Shown in pieces: positions 1 to 11,662 of a stretch of DNA of 64,000 bases. This stretch comes from Xiphydria camelus (Eukaryota; Arthropoda; Insecta; Hymenoptera; Xiphydriidae). The notes under the pieces were generated by a model. It saw only the letters and a list, made by a program, of their open reading frames with translations, was not told the DNA's origin and did no database searches. The stretch covers positions 36,363,250 through 36,427,249 of the forward strand of contig OY783192.1 in assembly GCA_963678675.1 (NCBI GenBank), written 5' to 3'. The translations under genes were made by a program, and so were the position numbers. Every line of letters starts with the position of its first letter. Positions within the stretch are counted from its first letter, which is position 1.

Positions 1-801
1 GTAGACCGTGCGCGACTCTACCATGTAGTAGTAATTGTAGACCCGGTAGACCTTGAGGAAGCGGGGAAACCTGAGCATCGGATTGGTGCCCAGATTCACT
101 TGGAGCAGATCCAGCGGGAGCAGGGCCAGGAGGTCCAGGACGAACGACTTGGACTTGAGATAGTGTCCGGCCAGTTTCTTGTTGTCGTAGACCATGAGAC
201 CTTGCTCGAGGTAGCCGGTGCGAAATTGCACACCGACGTCGAGGAAGAAGACCAGATCGGTGAAGCCGTCGCAGGCCAACCAGCCGGCCGGGGCGAGAGC
301 TTGCAGCTCGGGTAAGCTCTGTCGCACTATCAGCGTCCAGAGATTGTACAGCACGCAAGCGGACAGCAGCATGAGCCAGTAGTAGTAAAAGTTCTCGTCG
401 GGATTGACGACCGTTTTGGGCGGTCGCTGGGGCCGCCTGGGTCTCCTCCTGCCGCGCCCGGAGTCGGTGCGACCGTTCGCGTCGCCGTCGCCCTCGCCCG
501 GGTCCAGGGTCTCCTGACTCTCCGGTATTTGCCTCGTGGAGAACCGCTTCAGGAAGGAGTCTTCTCGCTTGAGGGGGGGCTTCTTCTGAATCGTCGATAT
601 CGCCGAGGACAGCTGGACCGTCGTGCGCAGCTTCATCCACCTTTGGTTGCTCTTCGTCCTGAAAGCCGGAAGACACATGGTGAACGTCGCGAGCGCGAGG
701 ATAACCGGCGCGCGGAAGTTCTCTTTGCGGCACGCTCGAGCGTACGGTACTTCGAACCCTCCGGTGGTACGTCGTGTGCGGAGATCGCATAGTTCGTCGT
801 G

Positions 802-864
<63 letters not shown>

Positions 865-1533
865 CAATTTAAAGTTCATTTATCAGTCGAAAAGAGAAAG
901 AAAAAGAGAATCGAAAAGTATACCCCTCCTCCGAGGGATGCGCCAAGCGGTAGGAGCCACGACGAATAGCTCGTGTCCAATCGGTTTCCGGTACCATCGA
1001 CCGTATAGCCACCCCTCCCCGCGATATCACCCGATCGATATGCGATTACTTTAAAGGCAATTCGACTCCTCTTATACGACACGTCTCATCAGACGGAGAG
1101 AGCGATTAATCGAGCGGGCCCGCCTTGGCTTCATCCGAGATAACGACTTTGAGCCGTTCGAAGCCACCACTCGCGCTTCGATCGTCCCTTATTATCGTAT
1201 CGTGAAATAAGGATAGGCTTAAATCGTAATCAGAGAGCGAGCGGAGAGAGAAAGTGGAACGAACGAGAAAGTGAGAATATCGAATGACTATAAGAGGACC
1301 GATAGACGGATAGACAGGTCGAGAGGCACGATTGAGAGATAGAGACGAGGATACGAGTACGACGAGTGCAAGGTGGTTCTTCTACGAGAAAATCGGTCCG
1401 ATTGGATTCCAGGAAGATTCAAAGACAGAAGCTGAAGAAGAAGATGAAGATGAAGAAGAAGATGAAGATGAAGAAGAAGAAGAAGAAGAAGAAGAAGATG
1501 AAGAAGAAGCAATTTATTTAATTCTTTTATATA

Positions 1534-1574
<41 letters not shown>

Positions 1575-2876
1575 GGTCAACGAGAGAGAAAGTGTACGGA
1601 GTAGTTAAGGAAACAGAGAAATCGTACGGCGGATAGATCCAGAGTAACCGTGCACATCGCGCACAGTGTCGAGGTCACGGAAGATGTCGTCACGGGCAAA
1701 CATAGCGTTCGAAGATCGTAGATATACGAAGAGGTCGGAAGGTACCAGCCGTAGCAACTACTGCGGAGTACCTCTTGATCTTGCGCAGGGAGGAATAGAG
1801 AGCCATGACGGCACGAACGTTACTCCACTTTTGGGAGCCCCTCGTGCTACGAGGTCTCCTGCCGGAAGCGGGAACTCCTCCGCCCTCACCCGCGCTGTCC
1901 AGCGAATTCGAGGTGGACGTGGCGGGACCCAAGCCACCGTTGCTGAAGGATTTTTCGAAGGAGGATCGGCGGGGGTACCTTCTCGGGGACCTGCGGAGAA
2001 CACACAAGGGCCCAAAATGGACCCGGACTCTATCCGTCCGTCCGTCCGTCTCTCTCACTATACGGATAAAAGGGAAGGCGACGGACCGACGGTTCGTCCC
2101 TTTGTCGCAGAATATGGATCCTCGAGGACTCGAAGCCGCGACAAAAGCAGGCGAAACGATCGAGTTCGATACACCCGTGTACGGGGATGCAACGGGAAGG
2201 GGGAAGGCTGGTCTCGGGGAGTCCTCATCCGTTTTTTCTCCTAAAAATAAAATCGGTTCCCCACCTCGTCTCCATCCCGGGGCGCTCGATCTCACCGCGC
2301 GACTCGGACTGCAACGTCAAACTCAATCATACGAGCGATCATCTCGATAAATTCGAAAGCGTCCAGAAAGAAATACACCGCGGATCACGTCAAAGAGAAC
2401 CCCAACAAGATCGGACGGAGCCGAAAACGTGCGATCAAACGACGTTTCGTTACGTTTCCCATCGTCCTCGGGGAGAGGATCGCGTCCTAGCCGATGTCGT
2501 CGTCGTCGTTGTTGTCGTCGACGGCACTGCCGACTCACCGAGATCCACCCTGACCATTGTTGGACCGTCTGCCGCTGCTGTCCTCGTCGTCATCGTCCTC
2601 GTCGTCCCGCGACGTCGCCAACGAGTGTGGGACCGATGAAGGAGCACTGCTACCGGAGTCGGGCCCCGGGCCCATCCTCGAACCGGACGCAGCGTGGCCG
2701 TACGCGGACGACGGCGCCAGTCCTCCCCCCTGGGCCTCCTCGTTCTCCACCCGATCCACCTGCGGATGAAAGATCGGGTGATCCGCGGATCGCGAAGCGG
2801 CGGCATTCGCTCGAGGTTGTTGGGAGGAGGGATGCTGCGGAGAGCGAGAGCTGCTCGTCTCGGACGAAGCAGCCAT
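1..2876 (-). CDS. Cngl: Cyclic-nucleotide-gated channel, Cngl/CNGB-like (partial, N-terminal part)
   Basis: Two coding exons are visible, 2539-2876 and 1-658, and the gene runs off the left edge. The start ATG (complement of 2874-2876) opens a Ser/Pro-rich, disordered N-terminus that ends in an acidic Asp/Glu run. The exon closes at a strong donor (CG|GTGAGT, complement of 2540-2533). The acceptor after 658 follows a pyrimidine-rich tract, and the phases join exactly (CG+G, Arg). Exon 2 carries a basic segment with RWMKLRTTVQLSSAIS, then S1 (YYYWLMLLSACVLYNLWTL), S2 (CDGFTDLVFFLDVGVQF), S3 (SFVLDLLALLPLDLL) and an S4-like stretch (NPMLRFPRFLKVYRVYNYY). The LPLDLL...NP.LR.PR pattern is characteristic of CNG channels. 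Pore, C-linker and cyclic-nucleotide-binding domain lie outside the window. Family knowledge: a cation channel of the plasma membrane gated by cAMP/cGMP. I favour Cngl over CngA because of the long basic N-terminal segment. The 1.9 kb intron holds GA and GAA/GAT microsatellites. Confidence 0.85.
803..862. repeat. (GA)n microsatellite
   Basis: A nearly uninterrupted GA dinucleotide run of about 55 bp, inside the first coding intron of the Cngl gene. Confidence 0.95.
1429..1574. repeat. GAA/GAT trinucleotide repeat followed by (GA)n
   Basis: A purine-rich tract of GAA and GAT units (about 1429-1509), then 25 bp of AT-rich DNA and a second GA run (about 1540-1573). It gives a spurious Glu/Asp-rich open frame on the plus strand. 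It lies in the Cngl intron. Confidence 0.9.
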
Positions 2877-4525
2877 CGCTGCTGTAATACGATTGGTGGT
2901 GTATTCGATCGATCGAGAAGCCACCGAGTACCCGCGGTATGTCGAAGAAGCGGAGGAAGCGGAAGAAGAAGAAGAAGAAAAAGAAGAATGCGGCGAGAAG
3001 GGAAGAGGAGAGGAAACGGGAGATATCGAATATTGGTACTCGATAGCCAGAGGCACGAAGAATTCCGCGGAGATGAAGAAATGATGAAAAAGCGATGGCA
3101 TAGTTATCCCGGCGCCTTTAACCCGTATGATTACGTCGGGTTGACGTAAAATACAGTTTTCCTCCGACCAGAATAGACGCCCTCCTGACGTGGGGTATAG
3201 CGAACCACTCTTCTGCTTACGACACCCGGAGTGCCCCGTGCGATAATGAGATAGAAACCACTTAACCCGTGTGCACGCGTGCCTAAGGGCTCGCCCCGCA
3301 GGTTAACTAGACTTTATTTACTAAACTCCAGATCCTTGGTTCACAGCGTAAGGGGAATATGCCGCGGGGCGCGAGTGAAAATATGAACCGAGAGACCGAG
3401 CACCTCTGGGTAAACGCTGCATTTTTCTAGCGGACGGTTATACCGCACAGCACCGCTTCATCATCTTCCTTTCGTTTCTCTCCTTGCTTTGCCTTTCGTA
3501 CTTTTCCTGTTTTTCAGCGAGCGCGAGCGTTTCTACAGACCGCTGGCTTCGGTCTGGCACGCGCGCGACTCGTTCTACTGACGGCGGACTTTGGTCACGC
3601 GCTCGACTCGTTCCACTGGCGGCTGGCTGGATTCGCGCGCGCGCGACTACTTTTACTGATATCTCTAGATTCCCTTTCACATACGGGAGAATTGAAATTC
3701 TACGATCAAACGATATGCGGGTTGATTTCGCGCAATTTTCCAAGGATTGCTTATTCTTCATCAGGCATTTTCATTCATTTCGAGGCTTCGGGCCTCGCCT
3801 CGGCGTTACGAGGTAATTATATTACCATCGTTTTTCTTTCCGAAAGTGAAAGTAGGCATTTCGGACAGATACGACCGAAGAAAGACCGTAAAGAATGTCG
3901 TAAAAAGCGTTTATTTCGGTCATAAGCACCGTTTCTGGAGGGAACACGACGAAAAGTTGATTTTTCATCGTTTCCCATCATCGTCATTCGCCGTGATCCC
4001 ATAAAGCTTCCGTATACATTTTTCTAAGTAGAGATTACCGTTCCGTACAGCCGACTTCTTCGTTTGCCTCCAGTGGGACCCGCTTCGGCAGTGTCGTTCG
4101 ACTCGTATTCCTTCTCAAAGCACGTATACCTCTCGCTACTTTAGAATATTATTTTTATACGGTCAACATAATATCGCGGATGCGAAGGAGACGAATTTCC
4201 GCTCGCAAATTTCCTGGTCTCGGCCCAAGTGCCATTCGAGTCGTCCGTCTAACTCGGTGGAGTTTCCCGACGGACTTTCCCGACTTTCCAAGTATTTGAA
4301 TGAGTGCAGAACGGTTCTACTCGGTCGGTCCGGAATACATTTACTCGCGAATGAATTATATCGGATCCAGCTACAGCGGTTCAGCTGCTGGTTCGCACAG
4401 CGAATTGCCAAGTCGGCGACAATCGGAATGAGGTACGTGGGTATTCGAGAAAACTTTCTTCCGTGGGAATGACGAGGTGGGAGCGTTCGATAGTCTCGTT
4501 ATCGGCGAGAAAACTATCGGCGGTA
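2877..4525. other. Upstream flank of Cngl, no gene recognised
   Basis: The sequence just upstream of the Cngl start (2877-3130) should hold its 5' UTR or a further intron. I could not fix a transcription start. The rest shows no open frame with coding character and no recognisable RNA gene. A short imperfect tandem repeat lies at 3540-3665. Confidence 0.5.
3540..3665. repeat. Degenerate minisatellite, about three units of 40-50 bp
   Basis: Three diverged units share the pattern CGCGCnCGACTcGTTCcACTG followed by a GG-CTTTGGT-like spacer. Units are separated by about 40-50 bp and carry substitutions and small indels. Confidence 0.5.
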
Positions 4526-4780
4526 CACTGAAAAAAAAAAGAATTCGCTTCATTCAACCACCGGTGAGGTTCGATACGGCGAGAGCCTCATGGTGTAATT
4601 CTTTCAAGTAAATATTCACTTGTTTCAACTTCAAATTTGTTACCTCAACCGTTGCCTCGAATCTATGTATGTACTTGTCCTTATAGTCTTATGGTGTCGA
4701 AACAATTACACCGTGAGTTCCGCCGTATCAAATCGTATCATCTCATCGATGATTGAACGAAGGAAATTTTTTGTTCAATG
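4526..4780. mobile_element. MITE family B, copy 1
   Basis: The element starts CACTGAAAAAAAAAAG and ends near TTTTTTGTTCAATG, flanked on both sides by TA, which fits a TA target-site duplication. Its arms are inverted: ATTCAACCACCGGTGAGGTTCGATACGG at the left answers a diverged complement at the right. Related copies lie at 41715-41858 and around 10739-11520. No coding capacity. Confidence 0.65.
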
Positions 4781-6694
4781 TACGCATCGATAGCGCAACC
4801 CATATACGTATACAGGGTAATTACACATCGTTTCCACGATTTATCAATTTCTGCAAAAATCGCAGAAAGGCTCCCTTCGAAAATCTCCACCAGACTCCGC
4901 GAATGGACCGAACGCCTTCCGGACCGAATCACTCGACATTCAGCCCCGGCACGCCGACGCTCATCGTGGGATGCATCGACGTCACCCCGGAATGTCACCC
5001 GTGGGTATTACCCGGAGCGACCGAGGTCAACCGAGCGCCATCGAGGACTCGAAGAGCCGAGTCGGAGAATTCCCCGGAAAGGGAAACGGGGCAGGTACAT
5101 TCTTCGAAGATGGATGCGAGATGGAAACTCGCACGAGGCACCGAATGAGGATATACATTTCGGATTCTGACTCGGCGAGAAAGGCCGAGGACACGCGGTG
5201 AGGGGTGGAGGTCAGAGGGAGAGAGAAGGGAGGGAAGAGAGAGAGAGAGACGGGGCAAAAGAGCGAGTGAAAGCTCGCGGGGCGGCGGGGGAACCGGGGA
5301 GGGGAGAAAACGGGACGATAGGAGGACGCAACCTGTATGTACTATGGAACGCGCCGGAGAGACAGTGGTGGCGTCGAGAGCGAAATACGATTGGGGTGGG
5401 GATATTGATCTTCCCCGGGAGTTGCCATGTGGAGGCGCATGGTTCGCACGGTTCTTGTACATGGAAGGATCCAATTTCTTCCCATTCTTCCTCTCGTACC
5501 CCCTCGATCGTTCTCTCCTCCTTCGACTCCTTTCACGCGGGGCTCCTCGAGAGCCACTTCCACTCGGCGCGCTCCCGATTTGCGACGAGCCGATTGAAGC
5601 CGATCGAACCGCCGAATGCGTCGCGATACGCATACGGACGCGTCTGTCGGGAGTTCCTTTTTTTTTTCTCGTGAGCATGGGCAGAAGAGAGTAACGCACG
5701 CGTCACGCCCACACGATGGAGTGTCGCGAGCGTAGAGTCGTCCTTCTGCAGGGGTCTCTGGGGGGGGGGGGGGGGAGAAAGTTTTTAGGACTTTCGGAGA
5801 GTTTTTCGGCGCGCGCGCGCGAGGTTTGCGTGCGACAGCGCGGTTGTTTCTGCGAACAGTGGGATGAGTCGGAGTTTGTGGATCGACGAGTAGCGTGAGG
5901 TGTGCGAATAAAAAAATGAATAGGAAAAGTTCGCCTTGAATGTATCGGTGTCCTCGATATCAGTTGCAAACTGAAATCCAGGTACGAGGGTCGCGCGAAC
6001 GAATGTCAAGTGGATGTCGCGTCGATTCGCGCTGATCGTAATTGAGTACGTCGTTATCGTTTGAAAATATTGGAGAAACTCGAGGAACGGCTCGGCGCGA
6101 CTCGCGGATCGCTCGTGATACAGACGAGTAGGGGAAGGTCGTCGGAAATCACAATGAGACGTCGACGGAACTCTCGTTACAGCGCGATTAATTACCGCGT
6201 ACTTCCGACGAACGACTCGCTGTATTTTATTTCCTCGCGCGCTGAGGTAGATTCGACGGCAATTGGAAAGTCATCCGAGACGAACGCCAATTCAGCGCGT
6301 CCACGATCGAGGATCCGTATCGCTCCGACGGGCGCGAGCAGCCCGAGGGGATTCGTGCCTCTTCCGACTCTCGCGTCCGATCTGCCGGCATTGGCCGAGA
6401 TAAGACACGTCAGGTACACAAAATGCAAGCAACGTCACACCCGGCGATCGTGCTGCGATCCGCTTCCGACGTGCCGTGGTGATTAACGATGCCTACGTGA
6501 ATCCCTCTGTGTAATATTTTCCACGGGAAGAGTGCGCAAGATGATAACTTTGCATCTTGCGATAATTCGGTTTCCTGATTACATTCCACAGGCGATCTAT
6601 TTACCGCGAAGTGTACGAAGCGTTGTTATCTGGTCGGAGATTAACTACGAGAGTTTATACTCTCGGTACATATAAAACGAATCTTGGCACGCGT
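4781..6694. other. Intergenic DNA without a recognised gene
   Basis: Open frames here (for example 4995-5699 on the minus strand) are compositionally biased, Arg/Ser/Pro-rich, and match no family I know. A GA-rich tract lies at 5217-5251 and a 16-base G run at 5760-5775. Confidence 0.5.
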
Positions 6695-6825
6695 CTGTGT
6701 ATTAATGGTTGCAGCAGATCGAAGAGGCGATACCTTTACAACAACTGTACGAAAGAAAAACGAATGACGGACCAAAAACGTACTTATCTACTTGCTCCTT
6801 CGATCACGCAACCATTAATACACAG
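6695..6825. repeat. 18-bp perfect inverted repeat with 95-bp spacer
   Basis: CTGTGTATTAATGGTTGC at 6695-6712 is the exact reverse complement of 6808-6825. Pairing continues inward imperfectly through a GATCGAAG/CTTCGATC match. It could be the ends of a small decayed transposon or a long hairpin. Confidence 0.8.
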
Positions 6826-7004
6826 GCGTATGCAAGGTTAACGTATATTAGCGGCCTGGTAATAGTTAAACACGATCGATTAAAATTATGTAATTTCGGT
6901 GCATACGAATGAGTAGGGAAAGAGACTTCGGGGCTACTGATTTGTGTGAATTTTGCCAACACACGATAATGCTAAAAGACGTCTCCCAATGCACAGGGTA
7001 ACGT

Positions 7005-7081
7005 ATCCAGTAGATGGACACCTCCGGTAAAAGAACACTTCGATCCTTTTTCAAATACCAAGTCCTGTCCATCTACTGGAT
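7005..7081. repeat. 16-bp perfect inverted repeat (hairpin)
   Basis: ATCCAGTAGATGGACA at 7005-7020 is exactly complementary to 7066-7081, with a 45-nt loop. Pairing does not extend outward. Function unknown. Confidence 0.8.
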
Positions 7082-7197
7082 CTTGTAGTCCGCTCAGAAG
7101 TTCGTCTATCGGACAGATTACCCTAGACGGTGTGCCGAGGCTTGCGCTATACGAGGAGACATCCCCGGAAGGCCGAAAAATGACTCGACGGATATAC

Positions 7198-7327
7198 CTT
7201 GAGACCAGTAAGGACTGTCGCGGGATCGGTGGGGGTCCGGGCCGAGGACTGCTGGCTGCAGGTGGCACCGTAGCTCAGCTGATGCTGATAGTTGCAGAGG
7301 ATCTTCTTGTGAGCACTGGCCTGGGCT
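7198..7327 (-). other. Orphan exon-like segment, unknown gene
   Basis: On the minus strand this 130-nt segment is bounded by an acceptor-like CTTACAG (complement of 7334-7328) and a donor-like CAAG|GTATAT. Two of three frames are open throughout. One reads SPGQCSQEDPLQLSASAELR..., which has a plausible composition but matches no family I recognise. I found no partner exons. It may be a non-coding or 5' UTR exon, or chance. Confidence 0.25.
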
Positions 7328-7349
7328 CTGTAAGCTGATACTGATAACT

Positions 7350-10300
7350 TCATTTCTCCCCTCTCCGGATGAAGGGTCGCGATGCGCCCGTCTCCCTTCC
7401 GGGTAGCATCCTCCGTCGATATCCTCGAGTCTTTCCGGCGTGTGGGAAAGAGTTATCGCGCGCGCGGCCGTCGTTATTGTTCCTTCTCCCCGCGGGCCGA
7501 ATCAGGGTCGAGAAGAGCTTTCGGTCTCGGATGTCCAGCGCGGTTGCTTCGCTGGAAATCACCCCTCGAGGCGCCTCCGTCGATCTCCGAGGTCCGGCTC
7601 GATCGGCGATCGCATCGCACCGAGATTCTCCGTGAGTCTTCGATCTTCGGGCGTCGAGCTCAACGATCGGCGCTTCCCATCTCCGCTCCCTCTCGAACCC
7701 GGACGCGTCGTTAACGATCTTCCTCCCCGGAAGCCCGGAAGCGACGGGAAACGCGAACGCCTCTCGACATTTCCCTCCTTTCTTCGGCCCCGCGGCGCAG
7801 ATCACCGCTCTCGACGGCTCGAGATTCTCGAATCAGCGATTCTCCCCGATTGGCGCCCCTCGACCGAATCGGCTGGATTCTCGCCGCCCGGAGATGTCCT
7901 CCTCGCGATGACGAGCGACGCGGGAGGTTCGCGTCGAACCGCCGATATCGTCCCTCTCGCTGCCGGCTATACGCCTCACCTCGTCATTCCTCCTCCTTCC
8001 CGTCGCGCTTCCGACTTCTTCGCCCTCTTCGCACTCCCACCGAGCGACGCGATGACGGACGGGCGACGAAACGTGTCGACATCGGGCAGTCTCGCCCGTT
8101 AATTTGCATTCGTATCTCGCGAACTTCTCGTCACCGAAGTGGCGCGCGTGGGGGAGATGGACGGACGGATAAAGAGGAGAAAAATAGAGGAGATCACTCG
8201 CGCGCGTGGTGGGGGAGTGGTGGGGGGAGGGGAGTAGCGGACGGAGGATGAATTTTCGGGAAACTCCCGTGGAGCGCGCGCGGATGGATATCCGAGACGA
8301 TCTTCGCGCGGATGAAAAACGACGGGGCCTCCTTCTTCGCTGACGCGGAAACGAGAAACGACGTGGCGAACAAATCACATCGCGCGTTTTCCCGCGGGCC
8401 GACCTCAGCGACGCGCCGCCGTTTCCGACGAGGAGAGTTTCTTTCTCGTCATGTTTACGCGGCGGCGAGGAATCCGCTGAAGGGGCGCGCGCGCGCGCGG
8501 TCGAAACGTCAGTACAGCTCGCGACACGGGTATAACTGAATTACCGGCGCGTCCAACGACATAGTTCGGGGCATCGACTAACCGCGAAGTCCGAGTCCGG
8601 CGGGCCGTCGCTGTCGGCGATGCTCTATATTCGCGATAACTGGATTAAATATCATCATAAACTCCGGCGGAGACGCCTGCTCGTCGAGTCAAATGGTTCG
8701 TACGATTACTGGACGCGCGGGACGCGGGGCCGGTCTTCTGGTTTCGGACGGTACGCTCCGACGTGGTCCCCCTCCGTGTTCGCCGCTGGATCCGGAGGCG
8801 CGTGTCCCCTGAAAGCGTGTCGGAGAGGCGTCGCGATCGAGGCTCCACCGCACGCCGGGCGCGTCGATTCGACCGCTGCCGAGATTCGCGACGGTTCGAG
8901 CGCGCGCGAGACGAGGGAAACGCGTCACATCCGTGGGTGAAGCGCCATTTATTGGATTACGACGTACGTACGTGTGCGACGAGCCGCGAGGAGGGTCGTT
9001 CGCCGCGGCGATGCCGAGCGAACGCGCGCGCGAGACTCGTGTCGCGTCTCGGATGTAGGACGATATTTCCGCGTCGAATTCTCTCGCGAGAGAGACGGTG
9101 ATGATCGATCCTCGTCTCCGACGTGGGACGCGCGCGACGCCGCGGGATTTTCCCCGGGAACGTCGGGTCTGTTCGCGCGAGTGTAATATTTTTCTTACGT
9201 CATTGGCCGTCTTCCAGACGAATTCGCGCGCGCGGGGAAGGGTCGAGAGAATGAATATCAACCCACGGACGGGGGGATGGAAAGGGATTGACTCGACGCG
9301 TCTCTCCGGGTTCCGGCGTATCGGTTAATCGTTAAAGCGAACTCGTATCCGTCTCCCTCGTCGCGTCGAACGATCGCCGGTAATCGCGATCGACGAATCC
9401 ACCGCGGCGGATCGCGAGAAGATATTTTCTCCTTCGACGCGATCCCGAGGGAAGGAGACCGCGAGACGCGTCCGCGGGAATCGACCGTCGCACAGCATCG
9501 GGGGCAGCCCCGAACGTCGCGTTACGCGCTACGGCGCGCGATCGGAGGGCGAAGCTCTACGTCAGGATAATTTCGAACCCTCGCGATCTCGTCTCGCGCG
9601 AACGCGAATGGTCATCGCAACCGGACGACTCCGCGCGGCCGTCGTTCACCGCCGCCGCCGCGGCCGCGAAACGCACGCCGTCACGGATTCCCCGCTGCAC
9701 CGCGCGCGCGGAAGCAGTGCGGTCGAATCGACCGCGTAGGCGTAGCGAGAACGAGCGCGCGGCAGAGCTATCGAACCCCGCACACGACCGTTTCTCTCTC
9801 TTCTCCTTCTGTTTACCCGTTCCGGAAACTCGTCTCGTCGCCTTCCTCTCGCGGGGCGACGCGACAGGGGAGACCGTCGTCGAATGGAGATTCGTCTCTC
9901 GACTCGTCCTCCTCCTCCTCCTCCTCTTCCTCCTCCTCCTCCTCCTCCTCCTCCTCCTCTCGTCACTGTAACGCCGCGACGTGTCGCCGTTGCGCGCCTC
10001 GTCGCCACTCTCCTCCACCTCCGACGTGTCGCGTGAGATTCGATTCGGCACCGAGACGCTCGGGAAAAAACGGCTCGACGCGGAGGCACCGGGCGAGACA
10101 CAACGACGTCGCTCGGACGCGATTCACCGCTCGACGTGCGCGCCGCGGAGCACCCGTCGTCTCGTTTCCCTTTCGGTCGCCGCCGCCTTCGGGGCGACGG
10201 TGAGGCGCGCGGCCGCGAGCCTCGGGGGTGATTTTCGGGTATTCACGCACGTGCGACGACCCCACGAAAGTCACTACACCCCCGGCGACGGAATCGAGGG

Positions 10301-10650
10301 TGGTCTGCGCGCAGACCTCTCGCGTACTCTGCCTACGCGTCCCCACTTTACCACACCCTCGGATTAAAAAGCTGAAATCCCTCGCGCCCCACCGCGGCGC
10401 GCGTCTCGGAGGCTGCGCGGTAGCCGGACCACCCCTCCGCGTCCGGCGCGGTAGCGACGACGGCCTCCCTTGCGCGGATGGAAGGACCTCGTCGTCGGAT
10501 GTAACGGGAGGGAGATTGCGCGGCTGTGTACACCTACGCGCGTGCAGCGCCTCTCCTTGATTAGACGGAGCAGCCGCTGCATCCGCTGCGCTATCGCGCG
10601 CCGCGGGAGGCGAGAGGGGGTGCGAAGGGTAGGTATTCGTATTCATCGAA
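7350..10650. other. Very CpG-rich intergenic block, no gene recognised
   Basis: By eye this block is far richer in CG dinucleotides (many CGCGCG runs) than the genes and repeats around it. Its open frames on both strands are Arg/Ser/Pro-rich shadows. A CTC trinucleotide tract lies at 9909-9959. It may be unmethylated promoter-like or regulatory DNA, but no transcript can be defined. Confidence 0.4.
9909..9959. repeat. (CTC)n microsatellite
   Basis: A run of CTC units, with a CTT interruption, at the edge of the CpG-rich block. Confidence 0.9.
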
Positions 10651-10738
10651 GGACCAGGCGCGTCTGCAGGCAGCGCGGTGGTTGCCGAATGAAATTTCTC
10701 GATTGCCGTCGATACGTCGAACTGAATTTTGAGAAGAC

Positions 10739-11520
10739 ACTGAAAAAAACAAATTGGTGCATTCGACCACGGCCAGGTTGAATATGGCGAATCTCGCGAT
10801 GTGCGGGTTTTGTGTTAATATAATGTATTGGGTTGGCAACTAAGTAATTGCCGATTTTCTTAATTTTTTGGTCTTAACACATTCTTTTGTTTTGTCAATG
10901 TGTTCAAAGAACCTAACCTATATTGCTTCTTGTTGTATGGACTTCCACCTTTAATTTAGTAAAAAAATTGTATCGATTAGTTATTTAGTTTCGTTTTTAT
11001 CTTAATTTAAAAAAAGTGAAAAATCACCAGAACGAAATTTGACAAACCAATTTTGACACTGCCTTTCTTTCAAGGCTTCATTCCCGTATACGGTACATAA
11101 CTTTTTGTGTGTTTGCGATGCGTTCTTACCTTTTCAGAAATAATACAATAAAATATGTCTGAAATGCGCGTCTTGTTCTCCATTTTTAAATTGGGATAAA
11201 AACGAAACTAAATAACTAATCGATACAATTTTTTTACTAAATTAAAGGTGGAAGTCCAAACAATAAGAAAATAATATAAGTTACGTGCTTTGAATACGTT
11301 GACAAAGCAAAAGAATGTGCTAAGACCACCTATTGAGAAAATCGGCAATTACTTAGTTGCCAACCCAATAGATTTACGGTAGACTCGAATACATGTGTAT
11401 GTAGAGTCGAGGTAAGAAATTGGAATTCGAGAGAAGCGAATATTTATACCGAAACGACCACATTGCGAGATTCGCCGTATTCAACCTCTCTATTATTGAA
11501 TATGCCAAATATTTTTTTCA
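10739..11520. mobile_element. MITE family B, copy 3, split by a foldback mariner MITE
   Basis: The left part (10739-10805) begins CACTGAAAAAAAC and reads through ...GTTGAATATGGCGAATCTCGC. The right part (about 11460-11520) reads GCGAGATTCGCCGTATTCAAC and ends near TTTTTTTCAGCG, as an inverted arm of the same element. The 541-bp element at 10828-11368 separates them. Confidence 0.55.
10828..11368. mobile_element. Foldback mariner-type MITE with TA duplication
   Basis: The termini are TTGGGTTGGCAACTAAGTAA... and its exact inverse, flanked by TA at 10826-10827 and 11369-11370. This terminal sequence is typical of mariner elements. Each arm is roughly 190 bp long and the two arms are inverted copies (for example around 10948-11010 and 11190-11260). 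The centre is short and unique, with no transposase, so it is a non-autonomous foldback element. Confidence 0.85.
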
Positions 11521-11662
11521 GCGCAGCCAAGCGTCGCGTTTCACGCGAAAGAGCTATGATTTTTTCGAAAATTACGCGTACGTTACGGATAAGCGCGTAT
11601 CCGGTCGATCGATTCGGGAGACGCGGAGGAAAGGGACGATCGCGCGGATCCTGTCGCGCTCA

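Noticed and set aside
1332..1604. Glu/Asp-rich plus-strand open frame
   Set aside because: Translation of GAA/GAT and GA microsatellites inside the Cngl intron.
4995..5699. 234-codon minus-strand open frame
   Set aside because: Ser/Arg/Pro-rich with no domain; several overlapping frames of similar length, as expected in GC-rich DNA.
9557..10101. Arg-rich minus-strand open frames
   Set aside because: They come from the CTC repeat and CpG-rich DNA; no splice signals or family features.
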